Shown here: one piece after another, positions 55,202 to 63,890 of the stretch
How the letters are laid out: every line of letters starts with the position of its first letter
Position numbering within the stretch: position 1 is the stretch's first letter
Source: Heliopora coerulea
Taxonomy: Eukaryota; Cnidaria; Anthozoa; Scleralcyonacea; Helioporidae
Length of the DNA: 64,000 bases
Direction of reading: 5' to 3'
Assembly: GCA_030142905.1 (NCBI GenBank)
Contig: JASJOG010000032.1
Location: 525,001 to 589,000 of the forward strand
The notes under the pieces: generated by a model
What the model saw: only the letters and a program-made list of their open reading frames with translations
What the model was told of the DNA's origin: nothing
The model's database searches: none
Translations under genes and position numbers: made by a program

Positions 55202-55917
55202 ATGAGAAAGGCTATATGTGATAAATGGAAAAATCGAACAATTACACAAACAGCTTCATTATTTAAAATCCAAAATGGACATATAATTAATATTCTAGAC
55301 ATGTTCAAACCACATGCTTTGTATTTTTGTGATCCTCAATATTTTGACAAGGAAGATGAGCCGTATAAGCATTTCAACATCTGTAAAAGTTACCGAAATG
55401 TATTGCTTAAGAATGATCAGCCATTCCCAACCTAGAAAAAGCTGGAGAATTCTACATAGATGAAGTAGTGTTAGACAATTATGGTTGCAATCTTGAAATT
55501 GAAGCTGGATTCCATTCAAGTAACCTTGTTAAATATTTAGTTCACATTCTAAAAATGGGTGTATCAAGCATAAAATATAAATTAATTACACATGAGGACT
55601 TAAAAGCTTCATCAAATATATTTTGGACAATTTTGAACAGAAAACAGGCCAAAATGTCGGCAAACAGTTTTATAGGTAATCTAGGGACTAAATATAAGAA
55701 GATTAATCACAGGTTCACATGCAGAGATTATGAAACTGCTATGAATATCTGGACATCTGGTATCAATAAAGGAATGAATATATCTATTGACAACTACAAT
55801 GATCTATATTTAATCAAAGAGCAAAAAATAGAAAGATGGTTAAGTGAAACTTGTAGTTTTAATAGATTTGTTGTGTCTGAAGCTATATTATATGTTTTAA
55901 ATCTGATAGAATATTGA
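55202..55917 (+). pseudogene. family B DNA polymerase, second type (Polinton-B)
   Basis: Two ORFs (55202-55435, 55468-55917) continue one protein. The second has YLVHILKMGVSSIKYKLI, then RKQAKMSANSFIGNLGTKY, which fits polymerase motif B (K...N..G.lG), and a TAMNIW-like thumb region. It is followed after a frame change (about 55930) by LLSINTDGIFI, matching motif C with NTDG where classical enzymes have DTDS. Motif A was not identified and may lie in the part displaced by Copia. The sequence differs clearly from the Polinton-A polymerase. Family call is moderate. Confidence 0.5.
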
Positions 55918-57095
55918 TTTTTGGTGTGATAGTGGATTATTAAGCATCAACACTGATGGAATCTTTATACAAAAAACAAAGAGGAGTTTCAAACATAAGA
56001 ATGACCTTGAACTTAGTGTGAAACAAATAGGCAAGGTCTATGAAGAAGATAAGATTTCACCAAATTTAGAGAAAAGTTATAGAGAGAATCTGGATATGAA
56101 CGACTTTACTCTTATTGAAGGTCAAGGTATTATTTGTGCAGGGCCAGCTGGCTCAGGGAAAACTCATAAATTGATCAAACACCTGATAAAAGAAGAAAAC
56201 CCACTGGTTCTGTTGTTCACTAATAAAGCCATTCAGAATGTTAAAGAATGATCAATTATCAGGCTAAGACAACACGAAGGGGATATTAATTTTACAGAAG
56301 ACAAAATAAACCAAATTTGTAAAACACTTGATAGTCATTTCTGCAAACAGAATAATAGTAATATTAATAATATTAAGGACAAAACAGTATTGATCGATGA
56401 ATTCAGCATGGTTCCAAACAAGTTTATAACTTTATTGTATAAATTGTGGTTACAATATAAGTTTAATATAGTAATGTTTGGTGATCCAAACCAATGTAAT
56501 CCAGTAGAAGGAGGGATCCAGATGTGTCTAAATTTAGAAACACTTGAATATAAGACTTCTTTCTAAAGAAAGGGTTATATAGCAAAAATGGGGAACATTT
56601 AACCCTTTAACAAAGTTGTACAGAAATATCTGTTATTTCAACAAGACTAGAAAGGCAATTAATAAGGAATGTTGTGAATGGCTTATTCAGGAACACAAAC
56701 CCAAGGTTGTTAAAAAGGTTAAATTCCAGTACAAAAATTATAAGGAAAAGTATTCCATATGTGAAAAGATGCCGATTATAGCTACTACTAATTCAAAAGA
56801 AAAACATATATACAACACAATGGAGTTTAAAATTTTGGGAATAAAACAAATTAATGATAAATATTTTTTTGCAGTAAATAATGAAGAATTTTCAGAAAAT
56901 TAATTTGCAGAGTCATTTATACAATGGTTTTGTCTCATTGTGTATAAATATCAAGGTGGTGAAATGAATACTGATTATAACATTTACAACACTAATAAAA
57001 TGGATAAAAAGCAGTTGTATACTGCACTGAGTAGAACAACAAAATTCGATTATATCCATTTAGATAATAATGTTCCTAAAATCTTATTGTAATAA
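55918..57095 (+). pseudogene. superfamily 1 DNA helicase region, linked to polymerase
   Basis: After the polymerase motif C the sequence runs on into a helicase: Walker A GPAGSGKTHKLIKHL (about 56145), Walker B TVLIDEFSMVP (about 56390), motif III MFGDPNQCNPVEGG (about 56475), an ATTNSKEKHIYNTMEF block (about 56790), and the C-terminal VYKYQGGEMNTDYNI (about 56945) with QLYTALSRTTKFDYIHL (motif VI, about 57020). This is an SF1 enzyme of the RecD/Pif1 type, acting in DNA unwinding during replication. The linker suggests a single polymerase-helicase protein. A TGA at 56249, frame changes near 56250 and 56570 and a TAA at about 56900 break it. Confidence 0.7.
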
Positions 57096-57109
57096 ACAAT
57101 TAGCCAGAG

Positions 57110-57255
57110 TTGGAATTGATCAATACTAAACATAATTCCTTATTCAAAAATGTTAAAATTTATGAAGTTTTGTTTGATAATGAATTGATTTATGTTGGCA
57201 CAAGACTAATAAGAGCCAAGTATTTAGGTACAAGGATCACATATCAGAAATAAAA
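57110..57255 (+). pseudogene. GIY-YIG-like domain start after helicase
   Basis: The frame continues with LFKNVKIYEVLFDNELIYVG and then RAKYLGTRIT. A KIYEV...IYVG pair is the signature strand pair of GIY-YIG nucleases. It is interrupted at 57256 by the PLE-3 insertion and resumes after 58476. The call rests on this short block. Confidence 0.35.
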
Positions 57256-57285
57256 CTGATTAACACATTTTTTAATTGTAAACAT

Positions 57286-57312
57286 GTTTCGGCATACTTA
57301 TGCCATCCTCAG
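57286..57312 (-). ncRNA. hammerhead-like motif, PLE-3 left arm
   Basis: Minus strand: CTGAGGA, T, stem GGCAT/ATGCC around loop AAGT, GAAAC. Same layout as in PLE-1 and PLE-2 with a third stem sequence. Confidence 0.4.
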
Positions 57313-57414
57313 TACAGTGGAAGAGATCTAGTTCTAATTTACATAAGGTTATATATTCATGTCATGTCAAGTGATGTGGATATTGAATTACAATGTTAAG
57401 AAGGCGGAAAATAT

Positions 57415-57927
57415 TTACAAGTTAAAAACGGTGTTAAGATGGTGTATCTGTTTATTAAGATCCGGTTTAAGTTTCTTAATGTAAAGGACTTCTTTGAGTT
57501 TTAATGAAAAAGGAGAGTCAGCAGTGTTTAGGATACGAAAGCATGATGGTGTGAAGTTAGATTTGCATTGAGGTGAAGCAAGGAAGTGTTTAAAGATGTG
57601 TGAGTTTTTGTCGGAAGTAGTGTGCTCCTTAATTCGAGTGGATAGATGGCGAGTGGTTTCGCCAATATAACGAGAATTACATCCCGCACAAGAGAATTCA
57701 TAAACCACACATGATTTAAGGAGAGATGGAATGGGATCTTTAAAGCTAAAGGAATTTTTTATTTTGAAGGAAGAGTAAACTATTTTGAGATCTAAGTCAA
57801 TGCAAAAGCGTTTGACAAGGTTCCGTAGTTTCCGTTCAGTAATTTGTGAGTAAAAGCCGATGTAAGGTAGTTTAAAATAGTAGGTGTTGGGTTTGGTCGT
57901 AGTAGGTTGACAAGTATAGGTTGACAA
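57415..57927 (-). pseudogene. PLE-3 left arm GIY-YIG endonuclease
   Basis: A 170-codon open frame contains SFSFKDPIPSLLKSCVVYEF, CAGCNSRYIGETTRHLSTR (zinc pair and the GIY-YIG core as SRYIG, with Glu-Thr and Arg) and ends LNTVFNL. The reading frame is intact, but the protein lacks the RT domain and begins in junction sequence. Confidence 0.65.
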
Positions 57928-58002
57928 GTATAGTTATATTCCTTCAAAATAAAAAATTCCTTTAGCTTTAAAGATCCCATTCCATCTCTCCTTAAATCAT
58001 GT

Positions 58003-58296
58003 GTGGTTTATGAATTCTCTTGTGCGGAATGTAATTCTCGTTATATTGGCGAAACCACTCGCCATCTATCCACACGAATTAAGGAGCACACTACTTCCGA
58101 CAAAAACTCACACATCTTTAAACACTTCCTCGCTTCACCTCAATGCAAATCTAACTTCACACCATCATGCTTTCGTATCCTAGACACTGCTGACTCTCCT
58201 TTTTCATTAAAACTCAAAGAAGCCCTTTACATTAAGAAACTTAAACCGGATCTTAATAAACAGATACACCATCTTAACACCGTTTTTAACTTGTAA
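58003..58296 (+). pseudogene. PLE-3 right arm GIY-YIG endonuclease
   Basis: Mirror copy of the left arm, 97 codons open, with CAECNSRYIGETTRHLSTR and the same C-terminus LNTVFNL. It differs from the left arm at only a few residues (for example Glu for Gly in the cysteine pair, Asp for Asn later), so both arms share a recent origin. Confidence 0.65.
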
Positions 58297-58398
58297 ATAT
58301 TTTCCGCCTTCTTAACATTGTAATTCAATATCCACATCACTTGACATGACATGAATATATAACCTTATGTAAATTAGAACTAGATCTCTTCCACTGTC

Positions 58399-58425
58399 CT
58401 GAGGATGGCATAAGTATGCCGAAAC
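58399..58425 (+). ncRNA. hammerhead-like motif, PLE-3 right arm
   Basis: CTGAGGA, T, GGCAT/ATGCC stem, GAAAC; identical core to the left arm. Confidence 0.4.
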
Positions 58426-58476
58426 ATGTTTACAATTAAAAAATTTGTCGCTTATTTGAAATGTCTGATTAACACA

Positions 58477-58760
58477 CCTTGTAAGGAAAACATAGAAACA
58501 GAATACATAGTATTATACTCAGAGAAATACAGTGATAGATTGTTGAATAAAAGATGTAAAACATCGTGTTGGAATCAAGGATGAAGATAAATTAGCAGTC
58601 AGAATAGGTTTTGAGAAAAGAATTGAAATCAAAGAGAATAATGGTATGTATGTTATTGATACAGTTATAAAAGGAATGTGTGTAGCAACAAAATCGAGAT
58701 TCGACGAACAAATTTGTAAGAAGAAAGAAGTGATAAACAAACTGATATTAGAATTCAACT
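58477..58760 (+). pseudogene. continuation of GIY-YIG-like gene end
   Basis: Directly after the PLE-3 duplication the coding sequence resumes: ENIETEYIVLYSEKYSDRLL, then KLAVRIGFEKRIEIKENNG and VIKGMCVATKSRFDEQICKK to a TAG at about 58760. The first block fits the helix region of a GIY-YIG nuclease. A frameshift near 58570 is present. It is the last gene before the right terminus. Confidence 0.4.
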
Positions 58761-58784
58761 AGTAGCCAAATAATAACTATTAAT

Positions 58785-58972
58785 TTTTGTTACCATAATA
58801 TTATCCTATGCATAGAAGAATTTTATGGTAAAATTTTCAATATGTGTGAACATGATCTGGGAAGGTTTTGTGAGATTTTCGACGATTGTAAGAATTTCGC
58901 ATTTGAGTGGTTGAAAGTAGGAAGATGAGTGTTATTTGAGTGCATTAGAGCTGGGTGTGAGTTTCGGGCAGT
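58785..58972. repeat. Polinton-B right terminal inverted repeat
   Basis: Complement of 34171-34356. It ends GGGCAGT, followed by CTGG. The shared inner phrase CCATAATATTATCCTATG lies near 58793-58810. Confidence 0.8.
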
Positions 58973-58976
58973 CTGG

Positions 58977-59270
58977 CGTATGCAGTAAAAACCATTACAG
59001 AAGATGAAGAACAAGCTTTGTGGATGGCTTGGACCAGAAATTAAACCTCTGGGCAAAGTGCTTTTGCTGACAGAATATCAAGATTGCAAGATATACTAAA
59101 ATACGTTGCAGTGAACGTGCAATTCACACCATTACTAGGATCTGATTCATGCTACGATTTAAATGTAATTCACATACAAAGTGGATATGGTGAAACCTCC
59201 AGAACAGTAGAAGATAACTTCAAGTAGAAATCCATTTATTTCACTGTATGACCCGACAAGCTGATAGTTG
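58977..59270. other. no gene recognised
   Basis: Flank between Polinton-B and LINE-D. It may contain the 5' untranslated region of LINE-D. Confidence 0.25.
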
Positions 59271-59274
59271 AGCA

Positions 59275-60875
59275 TTGGGAGTTTTCCAAAAGGGTGTAAT
59301 TGTTTGCAAGTATCTTCAACATGCTCTGTTCACTGCAATTCTTGTAGCTCTCACTGGAGATGTGGAACTTAACCTAGGATATCAAGGTTTGGCTGATGTT
59401 AGAAAAGCCCGTGGATTGAAGATTGCACATTTAAATATTCAAAGTCTTAGGTATAAAATGGATTCATTACACATGGAGGGCATAGATGCAAAAAGTATTG
59501 ATGTTCTTTCACTGAGTGAAACATGGCTTGATCAATCGAGGACTTTGAGGTGCTTTGCAAGGATTTGACTATTTGTGTGGACAGTAAAGGAAATAAAAAA
59601 GGCTTTGGTGGTGTTGCAATCTATGTAAGGAAAGGACTGCCCTTTCGCATTAGACATGATCTTCACTCAGTCGACAATGAGTGTTTATGGATTGAACTTA
59701 TTTGCAAAAACTGTCATCCAACTTTGATTTGCTGTGTATATAGAGTGCTGGATGTGGATCTATCTGCCATTATTTCTCATCAATGTATTAGTTTGGCAAA
59801 TATCACTTTGGACAGCAGTGATTTGGTGCTGCTTGGTGACCTAAATGTGGATATGATGCGTTACTTTAGAGGAAACAAAAAGGAAAAACAAGATATTTTG
59901 AATTTTGCATGCTCGCTGGACCTTATGCAACTCATTACTGAGGCAACCCGAGTGACAAAAACCTCTCTAATTGACTTGATTTTAGTAAACAACAATCACC
60001 ATATTAGTGATTCTGGTGTTGTCCCGGTCATGCTAAGTGATCATTATCTCGTCTATTGTGTTCTAAAGTCTGGGGTAACAAAGGCTCAACTAAAAACAAT
60101 AGAATACCGCTCTTACAAGAATTTTGGTGTGAATTCTTTTATGGCAGATCTCAATTTCGTACCTTGGCATGTTATTGAAAATGAGGACCATAGAGATGAT
60201 GCAGTTTTAACATGGAATCGATTGTTCTTGGGTGTTGCCGACTTGCACACTCCAGTAGAAAGACAAAGAATTCAGGGTGTTTCACTTCCTTGGATTAACA
60301 ATAAGATTAATAAGGCTATGAAAGACCGTGACTTCCACCACCGTAAAGCTGTTAAAACAAATTCTGTCTTTCATTGGTCAAACTACAGGAGACTTAGAAA
60401 TTATGTAAACATTGAAGTTAAGTCTGCAAAATCAAAGTATTATTGTGACATCATTAATGAAACAAAAGGGGACCCTAGTAAGATCTGTAAAGCGGTTAAC
60501 AAGGCTTCCTCACATGATGTTAAATCTTCAAGTCCACGATTTATTTTGTCAGATGTTCTACAACTTATGACTCCAGCATCTATTGGAAAATCCTTGGCTG
60601 ATGAAATATCTTTTGTGATCTACCCTATGCCTATCAGCCTGCATTCATTTCAATTAAATGAAGTCAAAGAAGAAACTGTTCTCAGACTTTTGCTTTCTTT
60701 AAAGACAAACAATTGTATTGCACTAGATAATATCAGTGCTAAACTTCTGAAGCATGGTGCATGTGCGATCTGTTCTTCAGTTACCAGGTTATTAAATTTA
60801 TCTATTCATTCAAGTAAATTTCCAGAAATATGGAAATGCTCAAAAGTGGTGGCTTTATTCAAATCTGGCGACTGA
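59275..60875 (+). pseudogene. LINE-D endonuclease and RT N-terminal region
   Basis: The N-terminal 35 residues include ALTGDVELNLGYQG, a degenerate 2A-like motif. The endonuclease follows: LKIAHLNIQSLRYKMDSL, LSLSETWLD (59530), then after a frameshift GFGGVAIYVRKGLP, WIELICKN, VLLGDLNVDMM (about 59830), SLIDLILVNNN (about 59970) and MLSDHYLVY (about 60040), the complete APE-type motif series. The RT fingers begin at NCIALDNISAKLLKHG (about 60715). Stop TGA at 60873 is in-frame with the continuation. Confidence 0.7.
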
Positions 60876-62053
60876 ACTAATGCAACCAATTATCACCCAA
60901 TTTCAATTTTGCCCACCTTAAGTAAAATATAGGAAAAAGTTGTCCATTCTCAGTTTTATGAATTCCTTAACTCAAAGAACCTTCTCTGTAATAATCAGTT
61001 CGGCTTTCATTCCAAGTTATCTACTACTGCAGCATTTTCGAACTTTGCAGACGAGTTCCTATTGAATATGGACCAAGAAAACCTATGTGGAGCTGTTTTT
61101 TTTGGACCTAGCCAAAGCATTTGATACAGTTGACCATAAGATACTGATGTCTAAGCTGTTGGCCATTGGTGTCTTGCCTCCTACACTAGAGTGGTTTGGA
61201 TCCTACTTAAACAACCGGAAACAGCAAACTTGATGCGCAACGTTCTTTCTGAGATTCTACCAGTGAATTATAGAGTCCTGCCACAAGGGAGTGTTTTGGA
61301 CCTGCTGCTTTTTTTAGTGTACATAAATGACCTTCCATCTGCAGTTAAAATATCTAAGGTGACTTTGTATGCAGATGATATGGTACTTTGCTGTTTCTCT
61401 AAAGATATCCTGCAACTGGAGGAAAATTTAAATGACGATTTGTTTAGAATTGCAAGTTGGCTATGGGAAAACAGATTCACCCTCGACCTTGATAAGACTA
61501 AATCAATGATTATATGTAGCAATAGGAAACTCATCAGTATTTCTTCTTTTTCATTAATCTTAGACACTAATATAAATACTCTATCTAACTCTAAATATTT
61601 AGGAATTATGTCGTCTGCAAATTTTACTTCGGTTGATCATATAGACTACATTTCATGTAAAATTAATAAGAATCTTAGTCTTTTACATAGAATTAGGCAT
61701 CTCTTGCCACATCAGGCTTGTTTACTTTTTCTAATAGTTAAGTTTTACCTATTTTTGATTATGCCGACTTGGTCTGGTGTAACAAAGACAATGCCAGTTT
61801 AATGAAAGAACTTCAGATTTTACAGAATAAGGCAGCCAAGATAATTTTAAACAGGCCTTTTCAGTCATCAGCAACTGAAGCCCTTGAATGCCAAAGATTT
61901 TACCATTGTTGCATTCACATTTACAAGTGTGTCAATGGTCTCACTCAGCATTCTCTAGATATTGTTAAAAAAAGCCAGATTCATTCTTATAACACACGAA
62001 ATAAGGACACACTTAACCTATCAAAAGTTAGACGTAACTGGGGAAAACAGTGA
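60876..62053 (+). pseudogene. LINE-D reverse transcriptase C-terminal part
   Basis: Palm blocks in successive frames are NYHPISILPTLSKI (about 60890), FGFHSKLSTTAAFSNF (about 61000), a damaged motif A, VLPQGSVLDLLLFLVYIND (about 61275) and VTLYADDMVL with the YADD box intact (about 61365). The thumb has NSKYLGIMSS (about 61590) and, in another frame, LQILQNKAAKIILNRPF (about 61815) and HIYKCVNGL. It ends with the usual basic block near 62090. Confidence 0.7.
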
Positions 62054-62304
62054 GTAAGCTATCAAGCTGTGAAAGATTGGAACAGTTTAGACATTGAAAT
62101 CAGAAACTCACTAAATTTAGTAACTTTTAAAAGAAATTTATTGTCTAAACTTTTTAATTGGTGCTTTTATTTCATATGATTTTCATTTTTATACTTTTTA
62201 ATTTTGTATTTATTTTATATAATAGTTTTTATATTTGTAGGACCTTCGGGAAAACCACTATTGTGATCGAAGTATCCTCAATAAAGATTGTTATTATTAT
62301 TATA

Positions 62305-62520
62305 GTGTGTTATTGGTTTGCTGTGAATTTGATGAAGTTGTGGATGATATTGATGAAGAGTTTTAAATATCAAGCATACCCAATATAAAAACAGTTCACA
62401 CAAACCATTTTATCATTTGTTATTTTGCAAGAAAAATTTCTTTAGATAATTAACTTTTTTAATTATGGATAAAGCACCAATGGTTGACGTGGAAAAGATT
62501 TATGCATCTGGAATTAATTT
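62305..62520. other. no gene recognised
   Basis: A short coding-like phrase CEFDEVVDDIDEEF (about 62328-62370) and an ATG ORF at 62465 of 29 codons are visible but not assignable. Confidence 0.2.
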
Positions 62521-62528
62521 CTTGTATG

Positions 62529-62806
62529 TTAAACACAGAGCTGTGCTATAAAAGGGCGTAAGTCCTTCAAATCTTCACCCCCCAACCAGTGTAGATGGCG
62601 GCACTGTATTCATGTGAACAGTAAAGGAAATAAAAAAGGCTTCAGTGGTGTTGCAATCTATGTAAGGGAAGGACTGCCTTTTTGCATTAGACATGATCTT
62701 CACTCAGTCGACAATGAGTGTTATGAATGTATCTTAAACACAGAGCTGCACTATAATAGGGCATAGGTCCTTCAAAGCTCCGCCCCCATCCAGTGCATTT
62801 GATGGC
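62529..62806 (+). repeat. LINE endonuclease fragment between direct repeats
   Basis: A 105-bp piece (62618-62722) is about 95% identical to 59581-59685 of LINE-D. It is flanked by two copies of a roughly 73-bp sequence that begins TTAAACACAGAGCTG and contains a TATA-like box (CTATAAAAGGG at 62546-62556 and CTATAATAGGG at 62750-62760), followed by GTCCTTCAAA and a CCAGTG end. The repeats are not in LINE-D itself. Confidence 0.6.
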
Positions 62807-63240
62807 AAATTAAAATTATCATGGCAGATGGAGTCATAGCAAAAATGCTCACAGCTTCTTGTCAATTTAACAATATACTATTGCAGTCAAAAGTTTTTGA
62901 TCATTTGTATTTTGAGAAGTTTTTGGCCATTATTTAGGTTACAGTGTACTGTTTTTGTTCATTTTTGTTTCTAAACATGCGCAATCATGTCGGCGATAAA
63001 GTGCTACGATATTTGAAGAAGATGCTTATTAGTTCTGCAGAAATAAGAAAAAAACAGTTAAAATGAAATGTCACCCTCAACTTTTAAAAATACACATAAA
63101 ACGTCATTTCATTTTAGCAATAAATAGGAACCAGAAAAACAACAAGAGATGTTTTATAGAACTTTTTACATCTATATACAGATCATTGCAAGCAAATTCC
63201 ACACAATAATTATAAAATAAATGACAAAATAAATGTACAA
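62807..63240. repeat. Tc1-like element end region
   Basis: The phrase TACTATTGCAGTCAAAAGTT at about 62877 resembles the TACAGT...CAAAAGTTT termini of Tc1-like elements. A 12-bp inverted pair TAAAATGAAATG and CATTTCATTTTA lies at about 63058-63117 and may be a subterminal binding-site pair. No ORF. Confidence 0.35.
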
Positions 63241-63255
63241 TTCAAACAATTCAAT

Positions 63256-63890
63256 ATTTTGTGTCCACCCTTAGCTTTTATTACAGTCGTGATACGCCGA
63301 GGCATCGAATGCACCAACTTTTTTAAAAGGTTGTTAGGTAGTGCTTCCCATTCATGTTTTACCACATTGAACAATTCGTCATTGTCGGTGGGTTGAGGGC
63401 GGTGGCAGTAGGTTCATGTTTTTAACTCCTTCCACAAATTTTCAACGGGATTAAGATCAGTAGATTGAGCTGGCCAGTTCTGCAGTACTAAATATCGTGC
63501 CCACTTGATGTAATCTTTTACAGTCTTCGCCGTATGTTTCGGATTGTTATCCTGCTGAAAGATGATGGTATCTTTCCCACCCAACTGCATAATGGACGGT
63601 CTCATGTGGTGGATCAAGATTTGTCTATACATCTTCTGATCCATAATGCCTTTAATATGATGAATATGTCTGACTCCGTTGGCAGTGAAGCAGCCCCATA
63701 CTTGAATCTTGCCTCCCCCATGCTTGACAGTTGAAGTTACACAGTTCGGATTCAGTCCTTCACCAATCCTTCTGTGCACATAGGTTCTACCACATTGCCC
63801 CACAATGCTGAACGGGGGCTTCATCAGTCCAAAGGACCTTTTCCCAGTCTTCTTTTGTCTAGTCCTTGTGTAAGCAGTGGCTTCTTGTGA
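63256..63890 (-). pseudogene. Tc1-like transposase (DDE)
   Basis: Reading leftwards: EDWEKVLWTDEAP (first catalytic Asp, about 63830), one-base shift, FSIVGQCGRTYVHRRIGEG, GGGKIQVWGCFTANG, IIFQQDNNPKHTAKTV (second Asp, about 63540), QSTDLNPVENLWKELK (catalytic Glu, about 63440), then after a TGA ALPNNLLKKLVHSMPRR (about 63320) at the C-terminus. All three catalytic acids are present. The N-terminal DNA-binding half continues towards the window edge at 64000. Confidence 0.8.

Larger units (their letters stand above)
57268..58464. mobile_element. Penelope-like element 3, head-to-head palindrome
   Basis: Two truncated copies point away from each other, joined at about 57930-57960. Each arm holds the GIY-YIG endonuclease and the tail; the arms are nearly identical for about 500 bp. 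The 12-bp duplication CTGATTAACACA lies at 57256-57267 and 58465-58476, giving exact limits. No reverse transcriptase is present, so a helper copy made the insertion. Confidence 0.85.
34171..58972. mobile_element. Polinton-B: complete Maverick/Polinton with nested insertions
   Basis: Both ends carry matching inverted repeats starting ACTGCCC (left at 34171, right complement at 58972), flanked by CTGG on each side. Inside are the Maverick hallmark genes: packaging ATPase, double-jelly-roll capsid protein, retroviral-type integrase with chromodomain, and a DNA polymerase. Subtracting five insertions (two Penelope palindromes, one Penelope relic, a pogo-like element and a Copia element, about 10.5 kb) leaves about 14-15 kb, a normal Polinton length. 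The usual Polinton duplication is 6 bp; only 4 bp match here. Confidence 0.85.
59275..62304 (+). mobile_element. LINE-D (CR1/jockey-like), almost full length
   Basis: A plus-strand non-LTR retrotransposon with endonuclease, reverse transcriptase and a tail of ATTGTTATTATTATTAT at 62287-62304. The 3' tail type equals that of LINE-B. Frameshifts near 59555, 61090 and 61790 and stops at 60873 and 60930 are the main damage. No clear target duplication was found. Confidence 0.75.

Noticed and set aside
61268..61567. 99-residue minus-strand ORF
   Set aside because: Antisense to the LINE-D reverse transcriptase with its YADD box.
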